Part shown: positions 17,425 to 25,510 of the stretch, in pieces
How the letters are laid out: every line of letters begins with the position of its first letter
Position numbering within the stretch: the stretch's first letter is position 1
DNA from: Oceanobacillus bengalensis
Lineage (GTDB): Bacteria > Bacillota > Bacilli > Bacillales > Amphibacillaceae
Assembly: GCF_003628445.1 (NCBI RefSeq)
Contig: NZ_RBZO01000001.1
Location: forward strand, 124,001-188,000
Length of the DNA stretch: 64,000 nucleotides
Reading direction: 5' to 3'
Notes under the pieces: generated by a model
Told to the model about the DNA's origin: nothing
Database searches by the model: none
Seen by the model: the letters and a program-made list of their open reading frames with translations, nothing else
Translations under genes and position numbers: made by a program

Positions 17425-18096
17425 ATGCAAGGACAACTTAGCAACGTTGTGTTGTTTCCAGATATTGTACAGGAAGAATTATTTGAAATATTAGATGAGA
17501 TATTTGATTTCGCTATGCACTATTATAGTAGAACGATTGTTAATAAGATGGAAAGATTGATAGAAGGGATGAACATTTCAAAAGAAGAGGGTGAGCGAAT
17601 CTTCCAACAACTATTTTTTTGGCAGACATTTTGTTCCCCAATTGGGCTTGAGCAAATTACAATTTATCAGCGATACCTTTTAAGAAACAAAGCAAATTTG
17701 CGAAAGAGAAATGTAACCGTACAAGAAGTGTTGGTTAAATGGCTTCATTTAAATCCTGGATTCTATATGGTAGAGAACACGGACCACTCAAATGGGAAAG
17801 TATTTATTTTAAACGACCTCTTTGAAGGCAATTCTAAATTGACATATATAAATAGTAAAAACACACGAGCTCCGAAACGCGGAGAAATGATTACAGGTAT
17901 GTTATTCCCGATGGCAGGTGACTACTATATCGCTTTAAAAGGAATCCTACATATCCCAATCCCTCTGGTGAAAAAAGTTTCTAGCAAAATTATTCCTCAT
18001 TATGAGATTAACGCCACTTCTGTAAAATACAAATCCAATCCACAACTTTATCCATCTTTATTACAGATTACATTAGACATATTGGGAGAAGTATGA
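17425..18096 (+). CDS. Uncharacterised protein (223 aa)
   Basis: A soluble protein with an AAAGGAGATAG ribosome site. The N-terminal half is helical and acidic (QEELFEILDEIFDFAMHYYS, GMNISKEEGERIFQQLFFWQ). The C-terminal half looks beta-rich (GKVFILNDLFEGNSKLTYIN, KRGEMITGMLFPMAGDYYIA). There are no signal peptide, membrane spans or catalytic motifs that I can name. The middle segment NPGFYMVENTD and following resembles proteins that are sometimes found beside SEC-C domains, but the similarity is too weak to assign. It is monocistronic, downstream of a composite repeat. Confidence 0.75.
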   Translation: MQGQLSNVVLFPDIVQEELFEILDEIFDFAMHYYSRTIVNKMERLIEGMNISKEEGERIFQQLFFWQTFCSPIGLEQITIYQRYLLRNKANLRKRNVTVQEVLVKWLHLNPGFYMVENTDHSNGKVFILNDLFEGNSKLTYINSKNTRAPKRGEMITGMLFPMAGDYYIALKGILHIPIPLVKKVSSKIIPHYEINATSVKYKSNPQLYPSLLQITLDILGEV

Positions 18097-18277
18097 AGAG
18101 CGATTATATAAATTAATGGTAATTAATGAAGAAAAGGTATGAATAAGCGAGCATGGATGTAGTGTATGCGTTTTCCCTCCTCTTTTCAAAAGGTGATTCT
18201 TGTGTTATGATGCTATGGTCTTTGTCGGCACAAGCTTATGAATGGCTTGAAAAATTATTATAGAAAGAGGGAAATCG

Positions 18278-19738
18278 TTGAGAACAGAACAATTAAGACA
18301 AGAGTGGTTTGGCAATGTGAAGGGTGACATTTTAGCAGGAATTGTTGTTGCTTTAGCATTAATTCCAGAGGCGATTGCGTTTTCAATTATCGCTGGAGTT
18401 GACCCAATGGTTGGATTGTATGCATCATTTTGTATTGCGGTTGTCATAGCATTTGTTGGTGGAAGACCTGGGATGATTTCGGCAGCAACGGGTGCAATGG
18501 CAATGTTGATGATTAATTTAGTAGCAGAACATGGTTTAGAATATTTACTTGCTGCTACGATTTTAACAGGGATTATTCAGATAATATTTGGTGTATTTAA
18601 GTTAGCAAACTTAATTAAATTCGTACCACGTTCGGTGATGGTTGGATTTGTTAATGCATTAGCTATCGTTATTTTTACTTCACAACTTGTGCATTTCGTT
18701 GGAGAAACATGGGTTATGTATGCTTTAGTCGGGTTAACGCTAGCAATTATTTACCTATTTCCACGTATAACAAAGGCAGTACCTTCAACGTTGGTTGCAA
18801 TTATTGTCGTAACACTTATTGCTATATTTGGAGACCTAGGCATTCGTACGGTTGGTGACATGGGGTCTTTAACACAAGAATTACCCGTATTTTTAATTCC
18901 ATCTATACCGTTTTCGCTTGAAACGCTTATGATTATTTTTCCTTATTCGTTATCACTAGCAATTGTTGGTTTACTAGAATCTTTGCTAACGTCAAATATT
19001 GTTGATGATATGACAGATACAGAGAGTAATAAAAATAGAGAGGCACGTGGGCAAGGAATCGCCAATATTGTTTCAGGATTTTTTGGTGGAATGGCTGGAT
19101 GTGCGATGATTGGTCAATCCGTGATTAACGTGAAATCTGGTGGGAGGGGCCGCCTATCAACACTTGTTGCTGGTGTATTCCTCATGGTTTTAATTGTTGC
19201 ACTAGGCGGCTTAGTGGTACAAATCCCAATGGCTGCATTAGTAGGTGTTATGATCATGGTTTCCATTAGTACATTTGAGTGGAAGTCATTAACAACACTA
19301 CACAAAATACCATTGACAGATGCAATTGTGATGGTAGTAACTGTTGGAATTGTGTTAGTAACGAATGACTTATCAAAGGGTGTATTGGCCGGTGTACTTC
19401 TAAGCGCAATTTTCTTTGCTGCGAAGATATCAAAGGTAAAAGTAACAGAAGAATTGGAGATGCGTGGTCAAAAACGCATTTATCGTGTCGAAGGTCAGTT
19501 ATTCTTTGCATCTGTAAATGACTTTGTGGAAAAATTTAATTTTACCGATTCAGTTAAACAAGTTGAAATAGATTTAACAGAAGCTCATTTGTGGGATGAT
19601 TCAGCGATTGGTGCTTTAGATAAAATTGAAATGAAATTTGAACAGAATGGTATTCGTATACAGTTTACTGGATTAAATATGGAGAGCAAACAATTAATAA
19701 ATCGTATCGGTGGCATTACAAAAGCTTCTGGTAATTAA
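18278..19738 (+). CDS. SulP-family anion transporter with STAS domain
   Basis: An anion carrier of 486 residues: about 12-14 membrane spans (residues 10-390) followed by a cytoplasmic STAS domain (about 400-480, containing [20 protein letters not shown]). The SulP signature region [20 protein letters not shown] lies in the first span. Substrates in the family are sulfate, bicarbonate or dicarboxylates; with a UspA protein directly downstream, bicarbonate or sulfate is plausible but not proved. The TTG start has an AGAGGGA site. A strong hairpin separates it from the UspA gene. Confidence 0.9.
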   Translation: MRTEQLRQEWFGNVKGDILAGIVVALALIPEAIAFSIIAGVDPMVGLYASFCIAVVIAFVGGRPGMISAATGAMAMLMINLVAEHGLEYLLAATILTGIIQIIFGVFKLANLIKFVPRSVMVGFVNALAIVIFTSQLVHFVGETWVMYALVGLTLAIIYLFPRITKAVPSTLVAIIVVTLIAIFGDLGIRTVGDMGSLTQELPVFLIPSIPFSLETLMIIFPYSLSLAIVGLLESLLTSNIVDDMTDTESNKNREARGQGIANIVSGFFGGMAGCAMIGQSVINVKSGGRGRLSTLVAGVFLMVLIVALGGLVVQIPMAALVGVMIMVSISTFEWKSLTTLHKIPLTDAIVMVVTVGIVLVTNDLSKGVLAGVLLSAIFFAAKISKVKVTEELEMRGQKRIYRVEGQLFFASVNDFVEKFNFTDSVKQVEIDLTEAHLWDDSAIGALDKIEMKFEQNGIRIQFTGLNMESKQLINRIGGITKASGN

Positions 19739-19743
19739 TTTAC

Positions 19744-19785
19744 AAGGCTGTAATTTTCTAAGTAATTATTAGAGATTACAGCCTT
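19744..19785 (+). terminator. Terminator after the SulP gene
   Basis: AAGGCTGTAAT and ATTACAGCCTT form a perfect 11-bp stem with a 20-base loop, followed by TCTT. Confidence 0.75.
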
Positions 19786-19894
19786 TCTTACCTACATAAG
19801 TGCAATGGAGGCTGTCACTGAAAGGCTTGGTGACAACCAAGTTTACTAATGGTATTCTATTAGAAAACAAGATGCTCTCTGAGGGGGTTCCACG

Positions 19895-20311
19895 ATGTTT
19901 AAGAAGATACTACTTGCAACAGATGGTTCTGAACATTCCTTACGTGCAGCTAAATATGCGGTTGAAATAGGGGAGAAGTTTAATAGTGCAATTGAAGTCG
20001 TATATGTGGTTAGTATTGAAACATCTAAGTCAGATGTTCTTGGTGCCGCATCTGATTTTGAGATTGAAAAGAAACGTAGAGATAAATTGAAATCTGTAAA
20101 AGAATTGATTAAGGAATCAGGGCTAGATTATAAGACACATATTCTTCATGGTGAGCCAGGACCCGTCATAGTTGACTATGCTAATAAAAATAAATTTGAC
20201 TGTGTTGTCTTAGGTAGTCGAGGGTTAAATAAATTGCAGACCTTTATACTAGGGAGTGTCAGTCATAAAATTGCCAAGCGAGCAGAATGTCCAGTTTTAA
20301 TTGTTAAATAA
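19895..20311 (+). CDS. Universal stress protein, UspA family
   Basis: A 138-residue, single-domain universal stress protein. It begins with the typical FKKILLATDGSEHSLRAAKYAVEI and ends with the ATP-binding signature GSRGLNKLQTFILGSVSHKIAKRAECPVLIVK, matching G-2x-G-9x-G(S/T), so it probably binds ATP. A GAGGGGG site precedes the ATG. UspA genes often accompany SulP carriers, as here, and may regulate transport; the terminator between them suggests separate or attenuated transcription. Confidence 0.93.
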   Translation: MFKKILLATDGSEHSLRAAKYAVEIGEKFNSAIEVVYVVSIETSKSDVLGAASDFEIEKKRRDKLKSVKELIKESGLDYKTHILHGEPGPVIVDYANKNKFDCVVLGSRGLNKLQTFILGSVSHKIAKRAECPVLIVK

Positions 20312-20332
20312 AGGTATAGTTAAGATTTAGCA

Positions 20333-20361
20333 TTGACTTTTTCTATAAGGATAATTATAAT
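20333..20361 (+). promoter_or_regulatory. Sigma-A promoter of the Mef/ABC-F operon
   Basis: TTGACT (20333-20338), a 17-base spacer and a consensus TATAAT (20356-20361). The transcript would start near 20368 and carry a leader of about 435 bases before the efflux gene. Confidence 0.85.
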
Positions 20362-20401
20362 TGGTATCGTACTTTTAAATATGAAGGAGGATTATTAAAA
20401 A

Positions 20402-20446
20402 ATGACACACAGTATGAGACTTCGTTTCCCAGCTTTGAACCAGTAA
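20402..20446 (+). CDS. Macrolide-sensing leader peptide, ErmDL-like (MTHSMRLRFPALNQ)
   Basis: A 14-codon ORF with an AAGGAGG site 11 bases upstream, behind a consensus promoter. As I recall it, the ErmD/ErmK leader peptide of Bacillus licheniformis is MTHSMRLRFPTLNQ; this one differs only at residue 11 (Thr to Ala). The MRLR segment is the macrolide/ketolide-dependent ribosome arrest motif, also present in the mef(A) leader. Drug-stalled ribosomes here should refold the downstream RNA and allow transcription to continue into the Mef-like and ABC-F genes. The unusual point is that the ErmD-type leader stands before efflux and ribosome-protection genes, with no erm methylase in the window. Confidence 0.88.
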   Translation: MTHSMRLRFPALNQ

Positions 20447-20675
20447 TTGAATACGTTCAAAGGCTCTGTTTGGATATACAGAGTAAATGGGATTAGTCTG
20501 TCCTTTTTTAATAATCTTCATTTCAATTACAATGATAAAATATGAAGAAAGGTGGATTATTCTGTCTTTCTATATTTTTTTCTAATGGCAAGAATTTAAG
20601 CTTTATCCGAATCGAAAAGGATGGGGCATATTCCCTTTACTCTCAAATCACAGGCAGATGGTCTGTGGTTTTTTG
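20434..20675 (+). promoter_or_regulatory. Transcription attenuator behind the ErmDL-like leader
   Basis: Stem TTTGAAC/GTTCAAA (20434-20440/20455-20461) includes the end of the leader ORF. It shares AAA with a competing pair AAAGG/CCTTT (20459-20463/20502-20506) that ends in a six-T run and encloses CTCTGT/ACAGAG (20464-20469/20478-20483). A second, stronger terminator has a 9-bp stem (20645-20653/20663-20671, one G-U) followed by TTTTGTGTTTTT. A ribosome stalled on the MRLR codons would disturb the first stem. A 68-codon frame from 20542 spans this region but lacks a ribosome site. The alternative folds are inferred by eye. Confidence 0.65.
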
Positions 20676-20707
20676 TGTTTTTAAAATGATTGGGGGATAT
20701 TCACGTG

Positions 20708-20728
20708 ATGACATTACTTTTTTATTGA
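20708..20728 (+). CDS. Second leader peptide (MTLLFY)
   Basis: A six-codon ORF with a GGGGGA site 10 bases upstream, ending in TGA, which is also the first base pairs of the next hairpin. It is small and hydrophobic like the msr(D) leader peptide (MYLIFM as I recall it) and the third leader here, MQFLLFF. Its placement before a hairpin pair and the efflux-gene ribosome site suggests a drug-dependent stalling leader. Translation is inferred. Confidence 0.55.
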   Translation: MTLLFY

Positions 20729-20799
20729 TAAGCGTTTTATTCAATTAACAAACGCTTATCGATGAAAAATCGATACGCAAAAATTCAGGAGGTATCGAT
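20727..20799 (+). promoter_or_regulatory. Alternative hairpins controlling the Mef-like gene
   Basis: Stem 1 is a perfect 11-bp GATAAGCGTTT/AAACGCTTATC (20727-20737/20750-20760). Stem 3 is ATCGATAC/GTATCGAT (20769-20776/20792-20799) and holds the AGGAGG ribosome site (20787-20792) in its loop and edge. ATCGAT at 20758-20763 can instead pair with either ATCGAT downstream, giving exclusive folds. This suggests translational control of the Mef-like gene on top of transcription attenuation. Confidence 0.6.
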
Positions 20800-20803
20800 T
20801 ATA

Positions 20804-21997
20804 ATGAAAAACAAAAATTGGAAACAGAAATTTATAGCAATATATACAGGGCAGTTCTTTTCATTACTAAGTAGTGCTGCTGTACAATTTAGTATTATTT
20901 GGTGGTTAACAGATATAACGGGTGGTTCTCCATTGGTGCTGACGCTGGCTGGTTTAGCTGGATTTTTACCACAGGCATTAGTAGGTCCATTTGCAGGGAC
21001 AATTACGGACCGTTATTCACGAAAATTGATGATGATTTTGGCAGATATGACCGTTGCACTAGGAAGTCTCTTCTTATTTATAACAATGTATTTTTATGAG
21101 CCAAGTATTTTATTGGTAATCATTGTCCTAGTTGTTCGTTCATTAGCAACGGCATTTCACATGCCTGCAATGCAGGCTTCCATTCCACTACTTGCACCCG
21201 AAGAACATCTTACAAAGGTTGCTGGTTGGGGACAGACAGTCGGTTCGATATCAAATATTGCAGGTCCAGCTGTTGGGATGTCATTACTAGCAGTTAGCTC
21301 ACTCGAATGGGTGTTATTGTTAGATGTTTTTGGTGCGGTTATCGCAAGCAGTATTTTACTATTTATCAACATTCCAAAAGTACAAAGAACTGAAAAAGCG
21401 GATTCTACAAGATTTATCGTTGAAATGAAAGAGGGATATGATGCACTTGTGAAGCATCCTGTTCTGTTGAAGTTAACAATCGTCATGACGGTTGTAGCCA
21501 TGTTATACATTCCACTTGGCACTTATTTTCCACTGATGACACGCAATCATTTTGGAGAGGGTGTTGTGGAAGCTGGTATCGTGGAGATTATTTTTGCTGT
21601 GGGCTTAATCGTGGGAGGCTCACTAGTCGGTGTAATTGGAGATCGATTTGACAAAATTAAAATGCTTGTTACAGGAATGATGCTGATGGGGGTTGCACTA
21701 TCTATTTCTGGTTTACTCTCACCATCACTGTTTGTCGTTTTTATTGTGTTGGCTGGCTTAGTCGGTTTGTCTGGACCATTGTTTTCAGCACCATTCTATG
21801 CCTTTATCCAAACAGAAATCGAACCCCATTTATTGGGTAGAGTTTTTAGTTTTGTGACAAGTCTCTCGTTACTAGCAACCCCAATTGGCTATGCGGTTGC
21901 AGGAGTATTGCTTGAATTAACAAGTGTTGCGGCACTATTTTCTATTATAGGTGTTCTCGTTATTCTAAATGGAGCTATGGCATTAAAAGTAAAGTAG
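20804..21997 (+). CDS. Macrolide-type MFS efflux protein, Mef-like
   Basis: A 12-span drug/proton antiporter of 397 residues. The layout and segments NWKQKFIAIYTGQFFSLLSS, LAGFLPQALVGPFAGTITDR, VVRSLATAFHMPAMQASIPL and PEEHLTKVAGWGQTVGSISN closely follow Mef(A) of streptococci. The start at 20804 uses AGGAGG; an in-frame ATG at 20762 lies inside the regulatory hairpins. It precedes an ABC-F gene with a short leader between, the same order as mef(A)-msr(D). Macrolide export is the best guess given the leader, but this MFS branch also handles other drugs. Confidence 0.88.
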   Translation: MKNKNWKQKFIAIYTGQFFSLLSSAAVQFSIIWWLTDITGGSPLVLTLAGLAGFLPQALVGPFAGTITDRYSRKLMMILADMTVALGSLFLFITMYFYEPSILLVIIVLVVRSLATAFHMPAMQASIPLLAPEEHLTKVAGWGQTVGSISNIAGPAVGMSLLAVSSLEWVLLLDVFGAVIASSILLFINIPKVQRTEKADSTRFIVEMKEGYDALVKHPVLLKLTIVMTVVAMLYIPLGTYFPLMTRNHFGEGVVEAGIVEIIFAVGLIVGGSLVGVIGDRFDKIKMLVTGMMLMGVALSISGLLSPSLFVVFIVLAGLVGLSGPLFSAPFYAFIQTEIEPHLLGRVFSFVTSLSLLATPIGYAVAGVLLELTSVAALFSIIGVLVILNGAMALKVK

Positions 21998-22010
21998 GAG
22001 GGTGACAATC

Positions 22011-22034
22011 ATGCAATTTTTATTATTTTTTTGA
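22011..22034 (+). CDS. Third leader peptide (MQFLLFF)
   Basis: A seven-codon ORF between the efflux gene and the ABC-F gene, with an AGGAGGG site 8 bases upstream. It occupies the same place as the msr(D) leader peptide (recalled as MYLIFM) in mef(A)-msr(D) operons and is similarly short and hydrophobic. Its TGA stop overlaps the first base of the stem at 22033. Translation and stalling are inferred from this architecture. Confidence 0.62.
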   Translation: MQFLLFF

Positions 22035-22096
22035 TACGAGTTTGAATGACAAGCTCGTATCGATTCTAGCTATCGATACGAAAGATTAAAATTTCG
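22033..22096 (+). promoter_or_regulatory. Mutually exclusive hairpins before the ABC-F gene
   Basis: Stem 1:2 is GATACGAG/CTCGTATC (22033-22040/22054-22061). Stem 2:3 is CGTATCGAT/ATCGATACG (22056-22064/22072-22080). They share 22056-22061 and cannot coexist. A third short pair, CGAAA/TTTCG (22079-22083/22092-22096), abuts the GGGGAGG ribosome site (22096-22102) and competes with 2:3 at two bases. No T tract follows, so translational rather than transcriptional control is more likely. Confidence 0.62.
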
Positions 22097-22110
22097 GGGA
22101 GGTAGCAAAA

Positions 22111-23565
22111 ATGGAACAAATATGTTTTGAATTAGAAAACGTTGAAATGTCTTATTTGGATAAAGAAATATTAAAAGTAGAACGATTAGCTGTACACCAA
22201 TTTGACCGTATCGGTATTGTTGGGAAAAATGGTGTTGGGAAAAGTACATTGCTGAAACTGCTTGCCGGTAAAATTCAACCGACAAGAGGATTAGTAAAAC
22301 GCCATGTAGGATTTGGGCTGTTAGAACAGCTTGAAGACCCAAGCCAAAAAGAAGCCGATAGAGCATTAGTTGGAAAACTAGCAGTTCCACAAGATTCTGA
22401 TGTGCTAAGTGGCGGGGAGCAGACAAGACTGAAACTTGCACAGTTGTTTACCGACTATTATGAGGCATTACTAATTGACGAGCCAACAACCCACTTGGAT
22501 CAAGAAGGTATTTCATTTTTACTTGATGAACTCAAGTTTTATTATGGAGCACTCGTCTTAATTAGTCATGACCGTGCTGTACTAGATGAACTTGTCACAA
22601 CCATTTGGGAGATACGTGACGGAGAGGTTCATGTATATTCAGGTAATTATAGTGACTACACTGCCCAGAAGCAGTTAGAACGTGAGCAACAGATACATGC
22701 TCATGAGCAATTTGTAAAAGAAAAGAGTCGCCTAGAAAGAGCTGCGCACGAAAAAATGAAAAAGGCGGAAAAAATTGCTCAAGCAGGGCGCATGTCAAAA
22801 AGAGAAGCAAACGCTATGCCGAACAAGTCTTTTATGACGAAATCAAAAGGAACGAGCCAAAAAGCCGCACAGCGCGCTGCAAAAGCGATTGAACATCGAA
22901 TGGAAAAACTTGAAGAAGTGGAAGCAGTACAAGAAGATAGGAAAATCGTCTTCAGGCAGTCAAAGCACTTGGAATTGCATAATAAATTTCCAATTATGGC
23001 GGATCGTTTTACGCTACAAGTGAAGGATAAAGTTTTATTGGATGAGGTAAGCTTTCAGTTGCCACTAGGTAAAAAAATAGCGATTACTGGTAGTAATGGC
23101 AGCGGCAAAAGTACATTGCTCCAGCATATTGCAAATAAGGCGCCCAGATTAACGATCTCACCAAAAGCAAAAATAGGTTATTTTCTTCAAATGAGTTATC
23201 AATTTACAAGTGCTGAAACGGTTATGCAATTTATGAAAAAAACTTCTAATTATGATGAGGGATTTTTACGAAGTGTGTTACATTCGATGCAGTTTGTTGG
23301 TACAGATTTACGAAAAAGTGTGAAGTCATTAAGTGGTGGAGAAGCAATTCGTCTACAACTATGCCAGCTGTTCTTAGGAGAATACAACATACTATTGTTA
23401 GACGAACCAACTAACTTTTTAGATATCCATGCCATTGAGGCACTTGAACGGTTTATTGATGCATACGAAGGAACAATTGTGTTTGTATCCCATGACCAAA
23501 CGTTCATAAAAAAAGTTGCTGACATTCAGTATCGTATTTCTGATAAGAAATTAATACAAAAATGA
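22111..23565 (+). CDS. ABC-F ribosomal protection protein, Msr/Vga/VmlR-like
   Basis: A cytoplasmic ABC-F ATPase of 484 residues without membrane spans, the size of Msr(D). Domain 1 has Walker A GKNGVGKST, signature LSGGEQTRLKLAQLF and Walker B LLIDEPTTHLD. Domain 2 has GSNGSGKST, LSGGEAIRLQLCQLF and LLLDEPTNFLD. The long charged linker between them (about residues 180-295, including RLERAAHEKMKKAEKIAQAGR) forms the antibiotic-resistance loop that reaches the peptidyl-transferase centre. It displaces ribosome-targeting drugs; which class (macrolide or lincosamide/streptogramin A/pleuromutilin) cannot be fixed from sequence. It is co-transcribed with the Mef-like gene. Confidence 0.9.
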   Translation: MEQICFELENVEMSYLDKEILKVERLAVHQFDRIGIVGKNGVGKSTLLKLLAGKIQPTRGLVKRHVGFGLLEQLEDPSQKEADRALVGKLAVPQDSDVLSGGEQTRLKLAQLFTDYYEALLIDEPTTHLDQEGISFLLDELKFYYGALVLISHDRAVLDELVTTIWEIRDGEVHVYSGNYSDYTAQKQLEREQQIHAHEQFVKEKSRLERAAHEKMKKAEKIAQAGRMSKREANAMPNKSFMTKSKGTSQKAAQRAAKAIEHRMEKLEEVEAVQEDRKIVFRQSKHLELHNKFPIMADRFTLQVKDKVLLDEVSFQLPLGKKIAITGSNGSGKSTLLQHIANKAPRLTISPKAKIGYFLQMSYQFTSAETVMQFMKKTSNYDEGFLRSVLHSMQFVGTDLRKSVKSLSGGEAIRLQLCQLFLGEYNILLLDEPTNFLDIHAIEALERFIDAYEGTIVFVSHDQTFIKKVADIQYRISDKKLIQK

Positions 23566-23573
23566 ATGTAGTT

Positions 23574-23600
23574 AAACCGCTGAGATATTCTCAGCGGTTT
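23574..23600 (+). terminator. Terminator of the Mef/ABC-F operon
   Basis: AAACCGCTGAG/CTCAGCGGTTT, a perfect 11-bp stem with a 5-base loop, followed by TTTATTTTTCTTTT. Confidence 0.88.
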
Positions 23601-23661
23601 ATTTTTCTTTTAAAACAATAGGTTATAAGACAGACCCCACAAACAAATCTGCCTAACAAAC

Positions 23662-24774
23662 TTACTTCAAAGCCCCACTAACATCATACTGACTCAAATC
23701 AATTTCAAGCTCCTTACCAAGGGCTAAATTCGCCAATTGCGAGCCGACATATGGCCCAGTAGTTAATCCAGAAGAACCAAGTCCATTTGCAAGCAAAAGT
23801 CCTTCATAGCCTGGCATAGCCCCAATAACTGGTAAAAATCCTGGAGTAAATGGACGGAAACCAACGCGTGTTTCGATAACTGTGCTTTCAACCAACCCTG
23901 GCACAACATCCATCACATTGGATAGAATCTGATGCAATCCACCAGCTGTTGTGCGATAATCAAATCCCTTATCATCCTCATGTGTACTCCCAATAACGAT
24001 CCGATCATCAAAGGACAGGATAAACTGATTAGTTGGTGGCATAACAACAGGCCATTTAGAAGTATCCATACCAGGAACCTCTACGTGAAGCACCTGTCCT
24101 TTTTGCGGTACAACGTCAAATGCAATTCCTAGTGGATGCAGCAATTCGTTCATCCATGCACCCGATGTCGCAATAACTGTATCTGCCTGCATAATAGCAC
24201 CATTAATAGTAACACCTGTTACTCGATTACCCTCATGAATGAGTGTAGCATCTCCGTTCAGAAAAGTAGCTCCATGTTTCTGAGCTCCCCGAATTAACGC
24301 ATTCCGCATTGCTCGACCATCGACTCTTGCCCCACCACTTATATGAACTGCTTGATATCCATCAGTAAGAAGTGGGAAAAGTTCCTTGGTCTCCCTTTCA
24401 TGGAGGATCGTTACATCACCAATTTCTGGGGCATCATCTCCGCGTTTTAATGCACGGTCCCGCATAGCGATGAGTTTCTTTTCTTCGGTTTGCAGACTAA
24501 TTGCCCCAACACGGGAATATCCAGTATCTGATTCACCGTCTGCAGCAAGGTCAGCTACCAATTGCCCGTAAATTCTTGCCCCACCCTTTGCTAAGGCATA
24601 CCATGCTTTATTTCGCCGCTGTGAAATCCATGGGCAAATCATTCCTGCAGCAGCATCTGTTGCTTGTCCCTTATCCTGCCGGTCTACGATCGTGACCTCT
24701 GCACCACTTTTTGCAAGGTAATATGCGGTGCTTGCTCCTAAAATTCCTGCACCTACAACGATATATTTGTTCAT
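23662..24774 (-). CDS. FAD-dependent amino-acid oxidase/dehydrogenase (DAO family)
   Basis: A 370-residue flavoprotein of the DAO superfamily. The Rossmann FAD motif VVGAGILGASTAYYLAKSGAEV lies at residues 5-27 (given in parts), followed by VTIVDRQDKGQATDAAAGMI. The C-terminal flavin segment contains GFRPFTPGFLPVIGAMPGYEGLLLANG and GLGSSGLTTGPYVGSQL. Relatives include glycine oxidase (ThiO), D-amino-acid dehydrogenase and sarcosine oxidase. No thi genes are adjacent, so the substrate stays open. It is a single gene on the minus strand. Confidence 0.9.
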   Translation of the reverse strand: MNKYIVVGAGILGASTAYYLAKSGAEVTIVDRQDKGQATDAAAGMICPWISQRRNKAWYALAKGGARIYGQLVADLAADGESDTGYSRVGAISLQTEEKKLIAMRDRALKRGDDAPEIGDVTILHERETKELFPLLTDGYQAVHISGGARVDGRAMRNALIRGAQKHGATFLNGDATLIHEGNRVTGVTINGAIMQADTVIATSGAWMNELLHPLGIAFDVVPQKGQVLHVEVPGMDTSKWPVVMPPTNQFILSFDDRIVIGSTHEDDKGFDYRTTAGGLHQILSNVMDVVPGLVESTVIETRVGFRPFTPGFLPVIGAMPGYEGLLLANGLGSSGLTTGPYVGSQLANLALGKELEIDLSQYDVSGALK

Positions 24775-24863
24775 ATTAAGTCATCACACTTTCCTGTACA
24801 AACTTTCTATCAATTTTACTATAAAAATAATCAAACTACATGTAAAATGATAGAAAGGGGTGG

Positions 24864-25424
24864 ATGATTATTTTTCAGAAGAATATTATTGGAAATGTGA
24901 TGTTTTATGGTGGAATCTTTATCATAATTGCTGGCGTTTTTATGGCATACAAAGATGCGACCTATGTCTATGACAATTTTGGGGGAATGGATGAGCCACT
25001 GTTTGATTGGCGTTTTTTCTTTAATACGCTAATTATTCCTACTTTAATTGGAACGATGTTGATTGGTCTGTCTGAAGTAATTAAGTTACTGGATAAATTA
25101 TTACGAAATGTAAAACTTCTACAAATCGCGCCTACTAAATCTGGGCAAACCTCGATTCAAACAGAAACAACTTCAACACCAGAAGCGCAAGATAATTGGA
25201 CAATGAACCAAAAAGATGAAGAGAAAATTTATGATTTATATTCTGATAAAGCAATCCTAGAAATCATAGCCTCAACGAAAAAAGGGTACTGTATTGTGAA
25301 AACACAGGACATGCAAGGGCCACTGAACCCATCTTTAAAAGTGGTAGATGTTACAGGTGTAGCAGCAAGAGAAGTTCATGACCCGGTAAAAGAACAGGCA
25401 ATTTTAGCATCTTATCATGCATGA
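24864..25424 (+). CDS. Uncharacterised membrane protein (186 aa)
   Basis: Two N-terminal membrane spans (about residues 10-28 and 48-68) separate a short outside loop (YKDATYVYDNFGGMDEPLFD). A cytoplasmic domain of about 110 residues follows, ending IIASTKKGYCIVKTQDMQGP. The Gln/Thr-rich linker near residues 90-115 looks disordered. I do not recognise a family. The ribosome site AAAGGGG is only about three bases from the ATG, so the true start could be a little downstream. It is divergent from the DAO gene and ends 86 bases before ppaC. Confidence 0.75.
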   Translation: MIIFQKNIIGNVMFYGGIFIIIAGVFMAYKDATYVYDNFGGMDEPLFDWRFFFNTLIIPTLIGTMLIGLSEVIKLLDKLLRNVKLLQIAPTKSGQTSIQTETTSTPEAQDNWTMNQKDEEKIYDLYSDKAILEIIASTKKGYCIVKTQDMQGPLNPSLKVVDVTGVAAREVHDPVKEQAILASYHA

Positions 25425-25510
25425 CAGTTCATTGAATAACGATAAATGATGTGATAGAATTTTTTAAGAGTCTATTAATTGGATACTTATACATAGAAGG
25501 AGAATGGAAT

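Noticed and set aside
19795-19890. TGTCAC/GTGACA hairpin before the UspA gene as a regulatory RNA
   Set aside because: The stem is only six base pairs and there is no further conserved structure.
20542-20748. 68-codon ORF in the leader of the Mef/ABC-F operon
   Set aside because: It has no ribosome site, spans a terminator hairpin and overlaps the second leader in another frame; it is best read as untranslated regulatory sequence.
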